A DNA stretch of 64,000 nt from Ensifer adhaerens (GCF_002940685.1 NZ_PNFP01000017.1:1-64000); one strand, 5' to 3'; numbered from the stretch's first letter, positions 37,830 to 48,700 are shown. Notes: a model not told the origin generated them from the letters alone. Program-made: numbers and translations.

Positions 37830-38735
37830 ATGGCGAACGATCCTTTCGACGGACTGAGAGAATTTCTGGCAGTGGCCGAGGCAAAGAGCTTCACTGCCGC
37901 GGCAGCGACGCTCGGCGTCACCCCGAACGCCGTCAGCCAGACGATCAAGGCGTTGGAAGCCCGCCTCGGCCTTCAGCTCTTCGTGCGCACCACCCGGCGC
38001 GTCGCATTGACCGAGGCAGGCCTCGCCTTCCTGAAGCGCGTGCGTCCCGCCGCCTCGGAGATAGCCGATGCCTATGAGCTGCTTGGCGATTTTCGTGACC
38101 GGCCCCTGGGCCATCTCCGGCTGACCGTGCCGCGCATGGCGATCCCGCTGGTCCTGACACCGCTGCTGCCACGCTTCCGAGAGGCCTATCCCGACGTGAA
38201 GGTGGAAATCTCGATCGACGACGCGGCCGTCGACATTACCGAACGCGGCTTCGACGCCGGCATCCGCATCGGCGAAGCGGTCGAGCGCGACATGATCGCG
38301 GTCCGGCTGACGCCCGACATCACCTGGGCGGTGATCGGCTCGCCCTCCTATTTCGCCAGGAATGGGCGGCCGCAAACGCCCGAGGACCTGACGCGCCACG
38401 AGGCGATCCGCTATCGCTATCCGGCATCCGGCACGATTTACCGCTGGGAGTTCGAGCGGGAGGGACGCGACTTCTCGGTCGACGTGCCCGGCGGGCTGAC
38501 CGTCAACGACTTCCAGATGCTCATGGAGATGGCCGAGGCCGGCACCGGGCTCGCCTATGTGCCTGATCTCTCTGTGCGCGACGCAATATCGGCCGGTCGC
38601 CTCGAACGGGTGCTCGAGGTCTATCTGCCGAAGTCGCCGGGTCTGTTCATCTATTTTCCGGCGAAGGCCCAGACCCAGCCGAAGCTGCGGGCCTTTCTCG
38701 ACATGGCGGCAAGAGTCATGCGGGAGCGGAAATAG
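37830..38735 (+). CDS. LysR-family regulator divergent from the aldo/keto reductase
   Basis: The 301-residue protein has an N-terminal helix-turn-helix (FTAAAATLGVTPNAVSQTIKALEARLG, about 22-48). Its effector domain has LRLTVPRMAIPLVLTPLLPRF-like text and RYPASGTIYRWEFEREG. It belongs to the CrgA-like group whose genes usually face the oxidoreductase they control, as here. The ATG at 37830 is the start of the domain; an ATG 12 codons earlier overlaps the likely promoter region. No LysR box could be defined with confidence in the 117-base gap. Confidence 0.9.
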   Translation: MANDPFDGLREFLAVAEAKSFTAAAATLGVTPNAVSQTIKALEARLGLQLFVRTTRRVALTEAGLAFLKRVRPAASEIADAYELLGDFRDRPLGHLRLTVPRMAIPLVLTPLLPRFREAYPDVKVEISIDDAAVDITERGFDAGIRIGEAVERDMIAVRLTPDITWAVIGSPSYFARNGRPQTPEDLTRHEAIRYRYPASGTIYRWEFEREGRDFSVDVPGGLTVNDFQMLMEMAEAGTGLAYVPDLSVRDAISAGRLERVLEVYLPKSPGLFIYFPAKAQTQPKLRAFLDMAARVMRERK

Positions 38736-38744
38736 CTCCGCGGC

Positions 38745-39143
38745 TCACCGTCCGCGGAAAACCACCGCACAGGCCTCGCCGCCGCCAAAGAGCCGCGATC
38801 GCGTCAGGAACCGTTTCTCCCGTCCGTTGTCGAGCGAGAACATGCCGCCCCTGCCCGGCACCACGTCGATGATCAGTTGCGTGTGTTTCCACACTTCGAA
38901 CTGGCTGGCGCTGATATAGAAGGGCACGCCGCCGATCTCGCCGAGCTTCACGTCGTTGTCGCCGACGATGTAATCGTCGGCCGGATAGCACATGGGCGAC
39001 GAGCCGTCGCAACAGCCGCCGGACTGGTGAAACAGGATATCCGGATGGTCGCGCCGGATTTCGGCGATGAAGCCGAGCGCCGCATCGGTTGCAACCACAC
39101 GCGGCTCGTTGATCCCGGTCACTCCCGTCGTTTCGGCGGACAT
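38745..39143 (-). CDS. DUF779 family protein
   Basis: The 132-residue protein has DUF779 features: FHQSGGCCDGSSPMCYP, a cysteine cluster that could bind metal, and GGVPFYISASQFEVWKHTQLIIDVV in overlapping parts, ending with a GGGEACAVVFR motif. DUF779 genes regularly follow AldB/AcoD-type aldehyde dehydrogenase genes, exactly as here, but their biochemical role is not established. GGAGG lies before the ATG at 39143. It ends ten bases from the LysR gene's stop. Confidence 0.9.
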   Translation of the reverse strand: MSAETTGVTGINEPRVVATDAALGFIAEIRRDHPDILFHQSGGCCDGSSPMCYPADDYIVGDNDVKLGEIGGVPFYISASQFEVWKHTQLIIDVVPGRGGMFSLDNGREKRFLTRSRLFGGGEACAVVFRGR

Positions 39144-39303
39144 GGCAAACCTCCTTTCCCGATGGGCGTCGTCTGGCATTGGCCGGCTGAGGCGCGGGTG
39201 GAGAGCACGCCTCAGCCGTTGGTCGAGCGAGAGGAAAAGGAGGAGAATACCCGCCCTCCCGCTCCTGTTGCCTTCCCCGGGCGGCGGGGAAGGCAGATCC
39301 CGA

Positions 39304-40812
<1,509 letters not shown>

Positions 40813-40910
40813 GGTCATTCCTCCCTGAAAACCAGCAACGGGGCTGTGAGGAGGAGCGTGGAGCGGATCGGTTGTCTTCGATAGTGAGGCGCGATCGCCC
40901 GCGACGCGAT

Positions 40911-40930
40911 CTGTTTCAGAATTGAGACAG
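40911..40930. promoter_or_regulatory. Dyad upstream of the aldehyde dehydrogenase gene
   Basis: CTGTTTCA and TGAGACAG form an inverted repeat matching at 7 of 8 positions around GAAT. It lies 99 bases before the dehydrogenase start on the minus strand. Its size fits the site of a Fis-type helix-turn-helix dimer such as the regulator encoded at 41195-42151. Confidence 0.5.
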
Positions 40931-40983
40931 ACGGGCGTGGGGCGTCGTGCTGCAATGCAGCAAGCGGGGGAACGGAGACGGTT

Positions 40984-41183
40984 GGAAGCTGCCCCTCATC
41001 CCCTGCCGGGACCTTCTCAAGCGGCGCTCGCTGAGGTCAACGGCTACCTGGCGGCGGCGACTCTTGCTCACCACCGAAGCCATGTCTTCAAAAACCCAAG
41101 GCCCCGGCACCCTGTGTGGTCGCGGCCCGTCACGTCCCCTCTCCCCGCCTGCCGGGAGAGGGTTAGGGTGAGGGGCAACTTCC
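40984..41183. repeat. Palindromic intergenic repeat element (rhizobial mosaic type)
   Basis: GGAAGCTGCCCCTCAT-type sequence at the left end and its near-complement (ATGAGGGGC-like, ending CAACTTCC) at the right end bound about 200 bases. Inside the right half is a perfect 9-base stem, CCCTCTCCC at 41137-41145 and GGGAGAGGG at 41154-41162. Next to it is the text GGTTAGGGTGAGGGGC. This resembles the short palindromic intergenic repeats scattered through rhizobial chromosomes. It lies between the dehydrogenase gene and its regulator gene. Confidence 0.6.
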
Positions 41184-41194
41184 GCGTTGACGGG

Positions 41195-42151
41195 TCAATT
41201 CACCTGGAGCCGCTTCATCTTGCGGTAGAGCGTGGCGCGGCTGATGCCGAGCAGTTCGGCGGCCATCGAGACGTTGCCGTTGGCACGCGACAGCACGCGG
41301 CGAAGGGCGGCGCGTTCCGCATCGGGAAGCTCGGCGGCGTCACCCGAGGTATCCTCCCGCAGCAGATCGGAGGCCGGAACGCCGGCCGCAATGCGTTTGT
41401 CGTCGAGATCGAGCCATTGCCGGGCCGCTCGCGTGGCGCCGAGCACGAGGTCGTCGCGGTCGACCGCAAGCAGCGCCGGACCGGCGCGATCGACCGGAAC
41501 GAGCACGATGCGCGCGCCGGCAAAGGCGCGGCGGAAGAGGCCGGCCTCGATGCGTCCGGCCGCGTCGCGCACCGCCTGTGACAAGAGCGACATCGTCATC
41601 TCGGAGGCATCCGCGCGGCAGGTGGAGATGTCGATGGCCGCGGCCAACCGGCCGAGATGGTCGCGGATCGGCGCGGTGGTGCAGCTGAGGCCGATGTTGC
41701 TGCTGAGGAAGTGCTGGTCGCGCTGGATGACGACGGCGCGCTCGTCGGCGATCGCCGTGCCGATGCCGTTGGTGCCGACGCTCGCCTCGCTCCAGACCGT
41801 TGCCGACCAGAGCCCGACATCACGAAAATCGGCATCGTCGCCGACGGCGCCGCGGCGTTCCAGCGCCACGCCCTTGTCGTCGGTCAGAAGCAGGCAGCAG
41901 CCGGCCCGACCGACGGTGGCAAACAGCCGGTCGAGTTCACCACCCGCTTCCAGGATCAGCTCGGCCGATCTTTGCCGGGCAAGCTCGAATTCGGCACCGG
42001 AAAGCCTCAGCGGCCGGCGCCCCTCTTCGGGCGCAAGGCCATGCAGCGTCATGCACCGCCGCCACGAAGCGGCGATCGGCGAACTCGCGGCCGCCGAAGG
42101 CTGATGCGCGACCTTGTAGACATAGTCCGAATGTTCCCTGACGGCAGCCAT
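41195..42151 (-). CDS. GAF-Fis regulator, AcoR-like but lacking the AAA+ domain
   Basis: The 318-residue protein begins like AcoR-type activators (SPIAASWRRCMTLHGLAPEE). Its GAF domain (about 70-195) has DKGVALERRGA, VWSEASVGTNGIGTAIADERAVVI and HFLSSNIGLSCTTAPIRDHLG in overlapping parts. It ends with a Fis-type helix-turn-helix (LRRVLSRANGNVSMAAELLGISRATLYRKMKRL, about 283-316). The sigma54-contacting AAA+ module (GAFTGA, Walker boxes) is absent; only about 90 residues join GAF and Fis. GGAGG precedes the ATG at 42151. It should bind DNA and respond to a small molecule but act without sigma54 ATPase activity. Confidence 0.88.
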   Translation of the reverse strand: MAAVREHSDYVYKVAHQPSAAASSPIAASWRRCMTLHGLAPEEGRRPLRLSGAEFELARQRSAELILEAGGELDRLFATVGRAGCCLLLTDDKGVALERRGAVGDDADFRDVGLWSATVWSEASVGTNGIGTAIADERAVVIQRDQHFLSSNIGLSCTTAPIRDHLGRLAAAIDISTCRADASEMTMSLLSQAVRDAAGRIEAGLFRRAFAGARIVLVPVDRAGPALLAVDRDDLVLGATRAARQWLDLDDKRIAAGVPASDLLREDTSGDAAELPDAERAALRRVLSRANGNVSMAAELLGISRATLYRKMKRLQVN

Positions 42152-42401
42152 CGGCTTCCTCCCTGAAAGCGTCGTCCGGCGGAAAGTCGATGCGGCCGAT
42201 CTCCCAAGCAACCGCATACAAGTGGCGCCACTATAGCCGTCGTTTTCCGTCGAGGTCCAGCCAGACGAAGGTTCGAGGACCGGCATCCGTCAGCGCGTTT
42301 GATCGGTGCATCACGCCGCCGATATCGACAGCGGGCCCGAATGTGCTACGCGGAAAGGACCATATTGCCGCGACTCAACCCCACAACAGCCGGTTGCCGC
42401 C

Positions 42402-43583
42402 ATGCTTCGTGACTTTTCGCTCCAGAGCCTGTTCATGGGCCTCCTGATCGCCTTCGTCGGCTTTGCCAGCTCCTTCGCCGTCGTGCTTCACGGCCTGAGC
42501 GGCGTCGGCGCCAGCGAAGCACAGGCCGCCTCCGGGCTGATGGCGCTGTCGATCTCCATGGGCGTCTGCGCGATCGTCATCAGCGCTGTCACGCGGCTAC
42601 CGGTCAGTATCGCCTGGTCGACGCCCGGCGCCGCACTCCTCGCAAGCGCCGGTGTCGTAGAGGGCGGCTTCAACGCCGCGGTCGGCGCCTTTCTCGTCTG
42701 CGGCCTGCTCGTGGTGATCGCCGGCCTCTGGAAACCGCTCGGCCGCCTGGTCTCGTCCATACCGGCGCCGCTGGCCAATGCAATGCTTGCCGGCGTGCTG
42801 CTCAGCCTCTGCTTCGCGCCGGTGAAGGCGATCGCCTTCAACCCGCTGTTCGGCCTGCCGATCCTCATTGCCTGGGCGCTCGTCGGCAGCATCAACAAGC
42901 TCTACGCGGTACCGGCAGCGCTGATCGCCTTCGTGCTCGTCATCGCCTTCGGTGTCGAGATCCCGGCCGGCGCCTTCTCCGCCTTGTCCTCGGCGCTCGT
43001 GCCAACCGTGGAATTCGTGGCGCCGCAATTCAACGTCGCAGCCATGATCAGCATCGCCCTGCCGCTCTTCATCGTCACCATGGCCTCGCAGAACATTCCC
43101 GGCATCGCGGTGCTGAAGGTCAACGACTACCACCCGCAACCCGGACCGCTGTTTGCGACGACAGGCGTCTTTTCGATGCTGAGCGCGCCCTTCGGCGGCC
43201 ATGCGGTGAACCTTGCCGCGATCACCGCCGCCATGTGCGCCGGCAGCGATAGCCATCCCGACCGCAATCGCCGCTACTGGTCGGCGATCAATGCCGGCGC
43301 CTTCTACATTCTCTTCGGTCTGCTTGCCGGCGCCGTCACCACCTTCGTCAGCCTGGCGCCGTCGATCCTGATCGAGGCGGTGGCGGGCCTCGCTTTGGTC
43401 GGTGCCTTTGCAAGCTCCGCCATGGCCGCCTTTACCGAGGCAAAAACACGAGAGGCGGCCGCGATTACCTTTCTTGTGACGGCATCCGGTGTCAGCTTCG
43501 GCGGCGTTTCCGGTGCCTTCTGGGGGCTGATTGCCGGCGGTGCCATGCTGGCGCTTGCGCGCTTCACCGCCAAAAAGAGCTGA
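42402..43583 (+). CDS. BenE-family benzoate/H+ symporter-like transporter
   Basis: The 393-residue inner-membrane protein has about 12 membrane spans. It shows the BenE pattern: VSIAWSTPGAALLAS near 65, NAMLAGVLLSLCFAPVKA, ASQNIPGIAVLKVNDYHP and APFGGHAVNLAAITAAMCAG. BenE imports benzoate with protons in Acinetobacter; no benzoate catabolic genes are nearby, so the substrate may differ. The ATG at 42402 is the start of the hydrophobic core. The gene is divergent from the GAF-Fis regulator. The rplY promoter starts 15 bases after its stop. Confidence 0.88.
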   Translation: MLRDFSLQSLFMGLLIAFVGFASSFAVVLHGLSGVGASEAQAASGLMALSISMGVCAIVISAVTRLPVSIAWSTPGAALLASAGVVEGGFNAAVGAFLVCGLLVVIAGLWKPLGRLVSSIPAPLANAMLAGVLLSLCFAPVKAIAFNPLFGLPILIAWALVGSINKLYAVPAALIAFVLVIAFGVEIPAGAFSALSSALVPTVEFVAPQFNVAAMISIALPLFIVTMASQNIPGIAVLKVNDYHPQPGPLFATTGVFSMLSAPFGGHAVNLAAITAAMCAGSDSHPDRNRRYWSAINAGAFYILFGLLAGAVTTFVSLAPSILIEAVAGLALVGAFASSAMAAFTEAKTREAAAITFLVTASGVSFGGVSGAFWGLIAGGAMLALARFTAKKS

Positions 43584-43597
43584 AACCGCGGCAAAGC

Positions 43598-43626
43598 TTG
43601 CATTTGCAGGGGATCTCGTCTATGGA
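43598..43626 (+). promoter_or_regulatory. Promoter candidate of rplY
   Basis: TTGCAT (43598-43603) and TATGGA (43621-43626) with exact 17-base spacing lie between the BenE gene and rplY, about 110 bases before the rplY ATG. Confidence 0.5.
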
Positions 43627-43737
43627 GCGCCCGTCCGCGTAGACACCCTTGGAGGCAACGCGGATGAAGTCCTTGCGACTTCGGTTCTTCCGCACGGCGG
43701 ACGAACTCTCCAGCATTAGACATAGAAAGGTCTATCC

Positions 43738-44346
43738 ATGAGCCACGCATCCTACGAGCTCAAGGCCGAGACGCGCGAACGGGTTGGTAAGGGGTCCTCC
43801 CGTGAACTTCGTCGCAACGGTCTTATCCCGGCTGTCATCTACGGTGACAAGCAGGCCCCCCTTTCCATCGCACTCTCCACCAAGGAAGTGACGATGAAGA
43901 TCCACGCCGGCGGTTTCATGACCACCGTCGCCACGATCGACGTCAACGGCGAAAAGATCCGCGTCCTGCCGAAGGACTACCAGCTGGATCCGGTCCGTGA
44001 CTTCACCATGCATGTCGACTTCCTGCGCGTCTCCAAGGACAGCCAGGTTACCGTTGCCGTTCCGGTTCACTTCGAAAACGAAGAGAAGTCCCCGGGCCTC
44101 AAGGCTGGCGGCGTTCTCAACATCGTTCGTCACGATGTCGAACTCAACGTTTCGGCCAACGACATTCCGGAATTCCTGACCGTTGACCTCTCCGGTCTCA
44201 AGGTCGGCGACGCCGTTCACATTTCCAACATCAAGCTGCCGAAGGGCGCGACCCCGGTCATCACCGACCGCGACTTCACCGTTGCAACGATCGTTGCTCC
44301 GGCCGGTGGCGTGAAGGAAGAAGCCGAAGGCGAAGCAGAAGCCTGA
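43738..44346 (+). CDS. rplY: 50S ribosomal protein L25/Ctc
   Basis: This 5S rRNA-binding ribosomal protein is of the long Ctc type (202 residues). The N-terminal L25 domain (about 1-95) has [26 protein letters not shown] in overlapping parts. The C-terminal TL5-like beta domain (about 96-190) has [21 protein letters not shown]. An acidic glutamate/alanine tail follows ([10 protein letters not shown]). GAAAGG lies before the ATG. In many alphaproteobacteria pth follows directly; here an intrinsic terminator and about 3.5 kb separate them. Confidence 0.96.
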   Translation: MSHASYELKAETRERVGKGSSRELRRNGLIPAVIYGDKQAPLSIALSTKEVTMKIHAGGFMTTVATIDVNGEKIRVLPKDYQLDPVRDFTMHVDFLRVSKDSQVTVAVPVHFENEEKSPGLKAGGVLNIVRHDVELNVSANDIPEFLTVDLSGLKVGDAVHISNIKLPKGATPVITDRDFTVATIVAPAGGVKEEAEGEAEA

Positions 44347-44395
44347 TTGGCCTCTGGGTGACCGGCGACAGCCGGTCCCGCTGCACTTCATCGAG

Positions 44396-44427
44396 AGCCC
44401 GTCCCATTCGTTTGGGGCGGGCTTTTT
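44396..44427 (+). terminator. Intrinsic terminator of rplY
   Basis: AGCCCGTCCCA pairs with TGGGGCGGGCT (one mismatch) around TTCGTT, followed by a T-run, 49 bases past the rplY stop. Confidence 0.85.
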
Positions 44428-44596
44428 GCATTGGCGGCAACCTGCCGTCGCCCGGCCGCAATTCGCCGCGCCTCACGAATTCTCATGAAGCGATTTCAGC
44501 AACATTTAAGATTTTGATGATGTCCTTCTGACGGGGAAACTGGGACTTGTCTGAAGAGAATCCTGATATGAGATGCGTGGCAGCAGCGTCTAAGGC

Positions 44597-46990
44597 GTGC
44601 ATACGATGATGCACTCCGTGGAGAACCGATTTATTGCGATTGTCTGTGGCGCGATGCTCGTCTTCGTTGCCCCGCTGCTTGCGCTCTTTCTCAGCATTTC
44701 CAGCGACCGGATCGCACGTGAACGCCTGCACAACATCGAACTCCTGATGGCGGCGAGCGCCGAGGCGCTCGGCAAGCCGATCTGGGACTTCGACAGCGAC
44801 GGCATCAAGCACATCGCCCGCTCGCTGATCAACGGCACCGACATCCTCTCCGTCACCATCCGCGACCAATCCGGATCGATCCTCGCACAGCTGCCGGTGG
44901 GCGGTGTGATGTCGAGCACCAAGGACCGGATCCTCATCCTGCCCATTTCCTACCAGTCGGTGGATGGACTGAAGGATATCGGCGGCATCGAGGTCCGGGT
45001 TCCGACACCGGGTCTGCTGTCGCAGTTCAGCAAGGACGAACTGGCGATCCTCGCCATCCTGCTCTTTGCGGTCGCGATCGTTTTCGCCGCGGCGCTCGTC
45101 GGCAACCGTTTCACGGTGATGCGCCCGCTGATGCGCCTGACCGCCGCGATCGAGGCCACGCGCCGGCTCGGATCGCGCCACCGCGTCGACTGGACCTCCG
45201 ACGACGAGATGGGCGCGCTCGCCGCCAACTTCAACAAGATGCAGGACCGCCTCGAGCGCGAAGAAACCGAACTGAAAAACGCCCACGCGCGCGTCACCGA
45301 CATCTATAACCTGACGCCGGCCATGCTGTTTTCGCTGGATGTCGACGGGCGCCTGCTCGCCGTCAGCGACTATTGGCTGCTTGCGACCGGCTACAGCCGC
45401 GACGACGTCGTCGGGCGCGACTTCATCGATTTCGTCGATCCGCACTGGCATGAAACCTATCGGAGCCACGCCAAGACGATCGCCGTTGCCGATCATGCGA
45501 TCCGCGAAGTGACCGTGCCCTTCCGCAAGGCCGACGGCGAAGCGATGACCGTGCTGATCCTGGAGACCAAGGCGACCGGCGAGAGCACGCCGTCGCTGTC
45601 GGTCATGACCGACGTCACCGCGCTGAAGCAGGCGGAAAGCCGCAACCACACCCAGGCGATCACCGATCACCTGACCGGCCTGCTCAATCGTCAGGGCTTC
45701 GAGGCAGCGCTCGACGAGGCGATCACCGAGGCCGATGACTGCGGTATGCAGCTCGGCTGTCTCTTCATCGACCTCGACCGCTTCAAGTGGATCAACGACA
45801 ATTTCGGCCATGCCGCCGGCGACGAAGTGCTGCGTCAAACGGTAGAGCTCATCCAGGCCGCCCTGCCGCCCGGCGACATCATGGCGCGGCTTGGCGGCGA
45901 CGAGTTCGCCATCCTGCTTTCCGATCCAAGCGCCGCAGCTCTGGCGAGCGAAATCGGCGAACGAATCGTCACCGCACTGCGCGAACCCATGGTGATCGCC
46001 GGCAACGAGCTTTTCGTCAGCGCCAGCGTCGGCATCGCCGTCTACCCGACCCATGCAGAAAACGCCTCCGATCTGCTGCTCAAGGCGGACATGGCGATGT
46101 ATGCGCGCAAGCACGACGGCAAGAATGGCCTGCAGGTGTTCGACGCCGGCATGCTCGACGCTTCGCGCGAGCGCCACGAGATCGAACAGTGCATCGAGGC
46201 CGGGCTGAAGGACGATCATTTCGAGGCCTGGCTGCAGCCGATCGTCAGCCTCGCCGATGGGCAGATCGCCGGCTTCGAGGCGCTGATGCGCCTCAACCAC
46301 CCGGAAAAGGGCCTGATGCCGCCCGGCAAGATCATCGGCATTGCCGAGGAGACCGGGACGATCGCCCGCATCGGCGACCACATCCTCGAAAAGGCGATCC
46401 GCCATCTGGCGGCGATCTCACAACTCGACGGCACACAGAACACCTATCTCGCCGTCAACTTCTCGCCGCTGCAGTTCGAGCTGACGCTGCCGCACAAGCT
46501 CGCCGCCCTGCTCCTCAAGCACCATATTTCGCCGAGCCGGATCGTCGTCGAAATCACCGAGGCGGTGCTGATGCTCGACAATCCGGAAGTGCATGCCGTG
46601 CTGAAGCAACTCAACGAATTCGGCTGCCGCATCGCGCTCGACGATTTCGGCACCGGCTATTCGTCGCTGAGCTACCTCAACCGCTTCCCGGTCGATATCG
46701 TCAAGGTCGACCAGTCCTTCACCCGGTCGCTCAGCTCCGGCACCGCCGACATCCGCCGCAAGAGCCGCATGCTGATCAAGGGCATCCGCACGATCTCGCA
46801 CCAGATGGGTTGCACGGTCGTCGCCGAAGGCATCGAGACGAAGGAACAGTGGCAGCTCCTGCGCAAGCTCGGCGTCGATTGCGGTCAGGGCTACCTCTTC
46901 AGCAAACCGATGCCGGTCGACCGGATGCTGACCATGCTCGAAAGCGACTCCGAGGCAAAGGCGTCCGCTGTGCCGAACATGCGGGCATGA
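44597..46990 (+). CDS. Membrane PAS-GGDEF-EAL protein (cyclic di-GMP metabolism)
   Basis: The 797-residue protein has an N-terminal span (about 11-33), a periplasmic region (about 34-150) and a second span (about 152-172). A HAMP segment (to about 225) and a PAS domain (about 235-345) follow. The GGDEF domain (about 358-520) has an intact LGGDEFAIL; the EAL domain (about 530-785) has FEALMRLNH and DDFGTGYSSL intact. Both diguanylate cyclase and phosphodiesterase activities are thus possible, with cyclic di-GMP as product or substrate. It is followed by a periplasmic binding protein gene on the same strand. It separates rplY from pth. The signal is unknown. Confidence 0.93.
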   Translation: MHTMMHSVENRFIAIVCGAMLVFVAPLLALFLSISSDRIARERLHNIELLMAASAEALGKPIWDFDSDGIKHIARSLINGTDILSVTIRDQSGSILAQLPVGGVMSSTKDRILILPISYQSVDGLKDIGGIEVRVPTPGLLSQFSKDELAILAILLFAVAIVFAAALVGNRFTVMRPLMRLTAAIEATRRLGSRHRVDWTSDDEMGALAANFNKMQDRLEREETELKNAHARVTDIYNLTPAMLFSLDVDGRLLAVSDYWLLATGYSRDDVVGRDFIDFVDPHWHETYRSHAKTIAVADHAIREVTVPFRKADGEAMTVLILETKATGESTPSLSVMTDVTALKQAESRNHTQAITDHLTGLLNRQGFEAALDEAITEADDCGMQLGCLFIDLDRFKWINDNFGHAAGDEVLRQTVELIQAALPPGDIMARLGGDEFAILLSDPSAAALASEIGERIVTALREPMVIAGNELFVSASVGIAVYPTHAENASDLLLKADMAMYARKHDGKNGLQVFDAGMLDASRERHEIEQCIEAGLKDDHFEAWLQPIVSLADGQIAGFEALMRLNHPEKGLMPPGKIIGIAEETGTIARIGDHILEKAIRHLAAISQLDGTQNTYLAVNFSPLQFELTLPHKLAALLLKHHISPSRIVVEITEAVLMLDNPEVHAVLKQLNEFGCRIALDDFGTGYSSLSYLNRFPVDIVKVDQSFTRSLSSGTADIRRKSRMLIKGIRTISHQMGCTVVAEGIETKEQWQLLRKLGVDCGQGYLFSKPMPVDRMLTMLESDSEAKASAVPNMRA

Positions 46991-47096
46991 GTCCCCTCGC
47001 CCGGTTCCCGGAGCGGACGCGCGTCCAGGCCGGGGATCGTGCATGGGCAACAGGAATGAGCCGTCGCAAGGCGGATGCGGAAGAGGAGGAAAAGGT

Positions 47097-47831
47097 GTGA
47101 AGGCGCTGATCGCAGCATTATTCCTCGGCCTTGCAACGACGGCCGAGGCTCAGACGATCAAGTTCGTCACCGAGGAGTATCCGCCTTACAACTTTTCCAC
47201 CGAGGCCGGTCCGAGCGGTGCGGCCGTCGATCAGGTCAAGCGCATCATGGAGCGCCTGAAGCTGCCCTACACGATCGAGGTCCTGCCTTGGGCGCGGGCC
47301 TTCATGCTGGCCGAGACCGACCCCGCCTATTGTGTTTTCACCACCGGCCACGACGCCGAGCGCGACGGAAACTTCCAATGGGTCGAGCCTTTGCTGATCG
47401 ACCATATGGTCATGGTCCGGCTGGCCGGTTCCGCGATTGCGCCGGCGTCGCTCGAAGACGCGCATCAGTATACCGTGGGCACGCAGCGCGAGGATTTTTC
47501 GGCCTCCTACCTCAAGGAGCATGGTTTCCCCAAGATCGACTACGCCGCCAGCCTCGACTCCAGCCTGAAGAAGCTGATGGCCGGCCGGGTCGATCTCCTG
47601 ATGACGTCCGAGAAGACCTTCGAGAGCATGCGCGCCGAAGGCAAGCCGGTGGAAGCGGCGCTGGTGCTGGAAGGCAAGCTCTACGGCATCGCCTGCCACC
47701 GCGATTTTCCGCGCGATATCGTGGCCGCCATGCAATACGAGCTCGACCGGCTGATCGGCAACGGCACGCAGGACGTGATCTTCCGGCAGTACGGGCTCAA
47801 GCCCAATGCCAGCCTGCAGGCGGAGAAATAG
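47097..47831 (+). CDS. Periplasmic solute-binding protein, family 3
   Basis: The 244-residue protein has a signal peptide (about 1-18, ending TTAEAQ). Its family 3 fold opens TIKFVTEEYPPYNFSTEAGPSG and contains VEPLLIDHMVMV and VDLLMTSEKTFE. The GTG at 47097 is preferred because GAGGAGGAAAAG lies directly upstream and it yields a proper signal peptide; an ATG 18 codons earlier would not. No ABC permease or ATPase gene is adjacent, so it may sense rather than transport. It follows the GGDEF/EAL gene and could feed it ligand information; this is inference. Confidence 0.85.
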   Translation: MKALIAALFLGLATTAEAQTIKFVTEEYPPYNFSTEAGPSGAAVDQVKRIMERLKLPYTIEVLPWARAFMLAETDPAYCVFTTGHDAERDGNFQWVEPLLIDHMVMVRLAGSAIAPASLEDAHQYTVGTQREDFSASYLKEHGFPKIDYAASLDSSLKKLMAGRVDLLMTSEKTFESMRAEGKPVEAALVLEGKLYGIACHRDFPRDIVAAMQYELDRLIGNGTQDVIFRQYGLKPNASLQAEK

Positions 47832-47898
47832 GCGTTGACTTCGAGGGTGCGCGATGTCTTTGGATTGCACCACCCCGAAATCATGAATGCATAGCACC

Positions 47899-48618
47899 AT
47901 GTTGATCATCGTAGGGCTTGGCAATCCAGGTTCGAAATACGCCGCCAACCGGCACAATATCGGCTTCATGGCCGTCGACGTCATTCATCGCCGCCACGGC
48001 TTCGCCTCCTGGTCGAAGAAGTTCAAGGCCGAGATCGCCGAGGGCGAGATCGCCGGCGAGCGTGTTCTGCTGATGAAACCGCAGACCTATATGAACCTGT
48101 CCGGCGAAGCCGTCGGCGAGGCCATGCGCTTCTACAAGCTGCAGCCGAAGGACATCACCGTCATCTATGACGAGCTCGACCTGCCGGCCGCCAAGGCGCG
48201 CATCAAGGTCGGCGGCGGCCATGGCGGCCACAACGGCATCAAGTCGATCGATGCCCACTGCGGCAAGGACTACCGCCGCATGCGCCTCGGCATCGGCCAT
48301 CCCGGCGTCAAGGATCTGGTGCACGCCCATGTGCTCGGCGATTTCGCCAAGGCCGACCAGGCGTGGCTGGTGCCGTTGCTCGACGCCATCGCCGACAATG
48401 CCGACATGCTGGTACGCGGCGAAGACAGCCAGCTTCTGAACAAGATCGCGCTCGCGACCGGCGGCAAGCCGGAGGCGGAAAAGCCAGAAAGCCCGAAGAA
48501 GCAGGGCGCGCAATCGCATATCCACCAGGCCCGCAACGCGGCCCAGCCGAAGAAACTGCCGGCGACAGGCCCGATGGCCGACATGCTGAAGAAGATGTTC
48601 GGCTCGAAGGGCGACTAG
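47899..48618 (+). CDS. pth: Peptidyl-tRNA hydrolase Pth
   Basis: Pth releases peptides from prematurely dropped peptidyl-tRNAs. From the ATG at 47899 the protein has 239 residues. The catalytic set is visible: Asn in [17 protein letters not shown], His in the same segment (about 20), [14 protein letters not shown], Asp in VIYDELDLP and [13 protein letters not shown]. The last 45 or so residues form the lysine/alanine-rich extension common in rhizobial Pth. An ATG four codons upstream is possible; the ribosome binding site is weak for both. Confidence 0.95.
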   Translation: MLIIVGLGNPGSKYAANRHNIGFMAVDVIHRRHGFASWSKKFKAEIAEGEIAGERVLLMKPQTYMNLSGEAVGEAMRFYKLQPKDITVIYDELDLPAAKARIKVGGGHGGHNGIKSIDAHCGKDYRRMRLGIGHPGVKDLVHAHVLGDFAKADQAWLVPLLDAIADNADMLVRGEDSQLLNKIALATGGKPEAEKPESPKKQGAQSHIHQARNAAQPKKLPATGPMADMLKKMFGSKGD

Positions 48619-48700
48619 CTTCCCCTTTCAGGTGCGCGCCCTAGCTTGTGGTCGGGACGGGTCTGCGATCGGCCCGACGATACAAGCCTGGAGCACGCCC

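Noticed and set aside
44483-46405. 640-codon minus-strand frame opposite the GGDEF/EAL gene
   Set aside because: The sense strand carries intact PAS, GGDEF and EAL motifs. The antisense frame has none and no start site.
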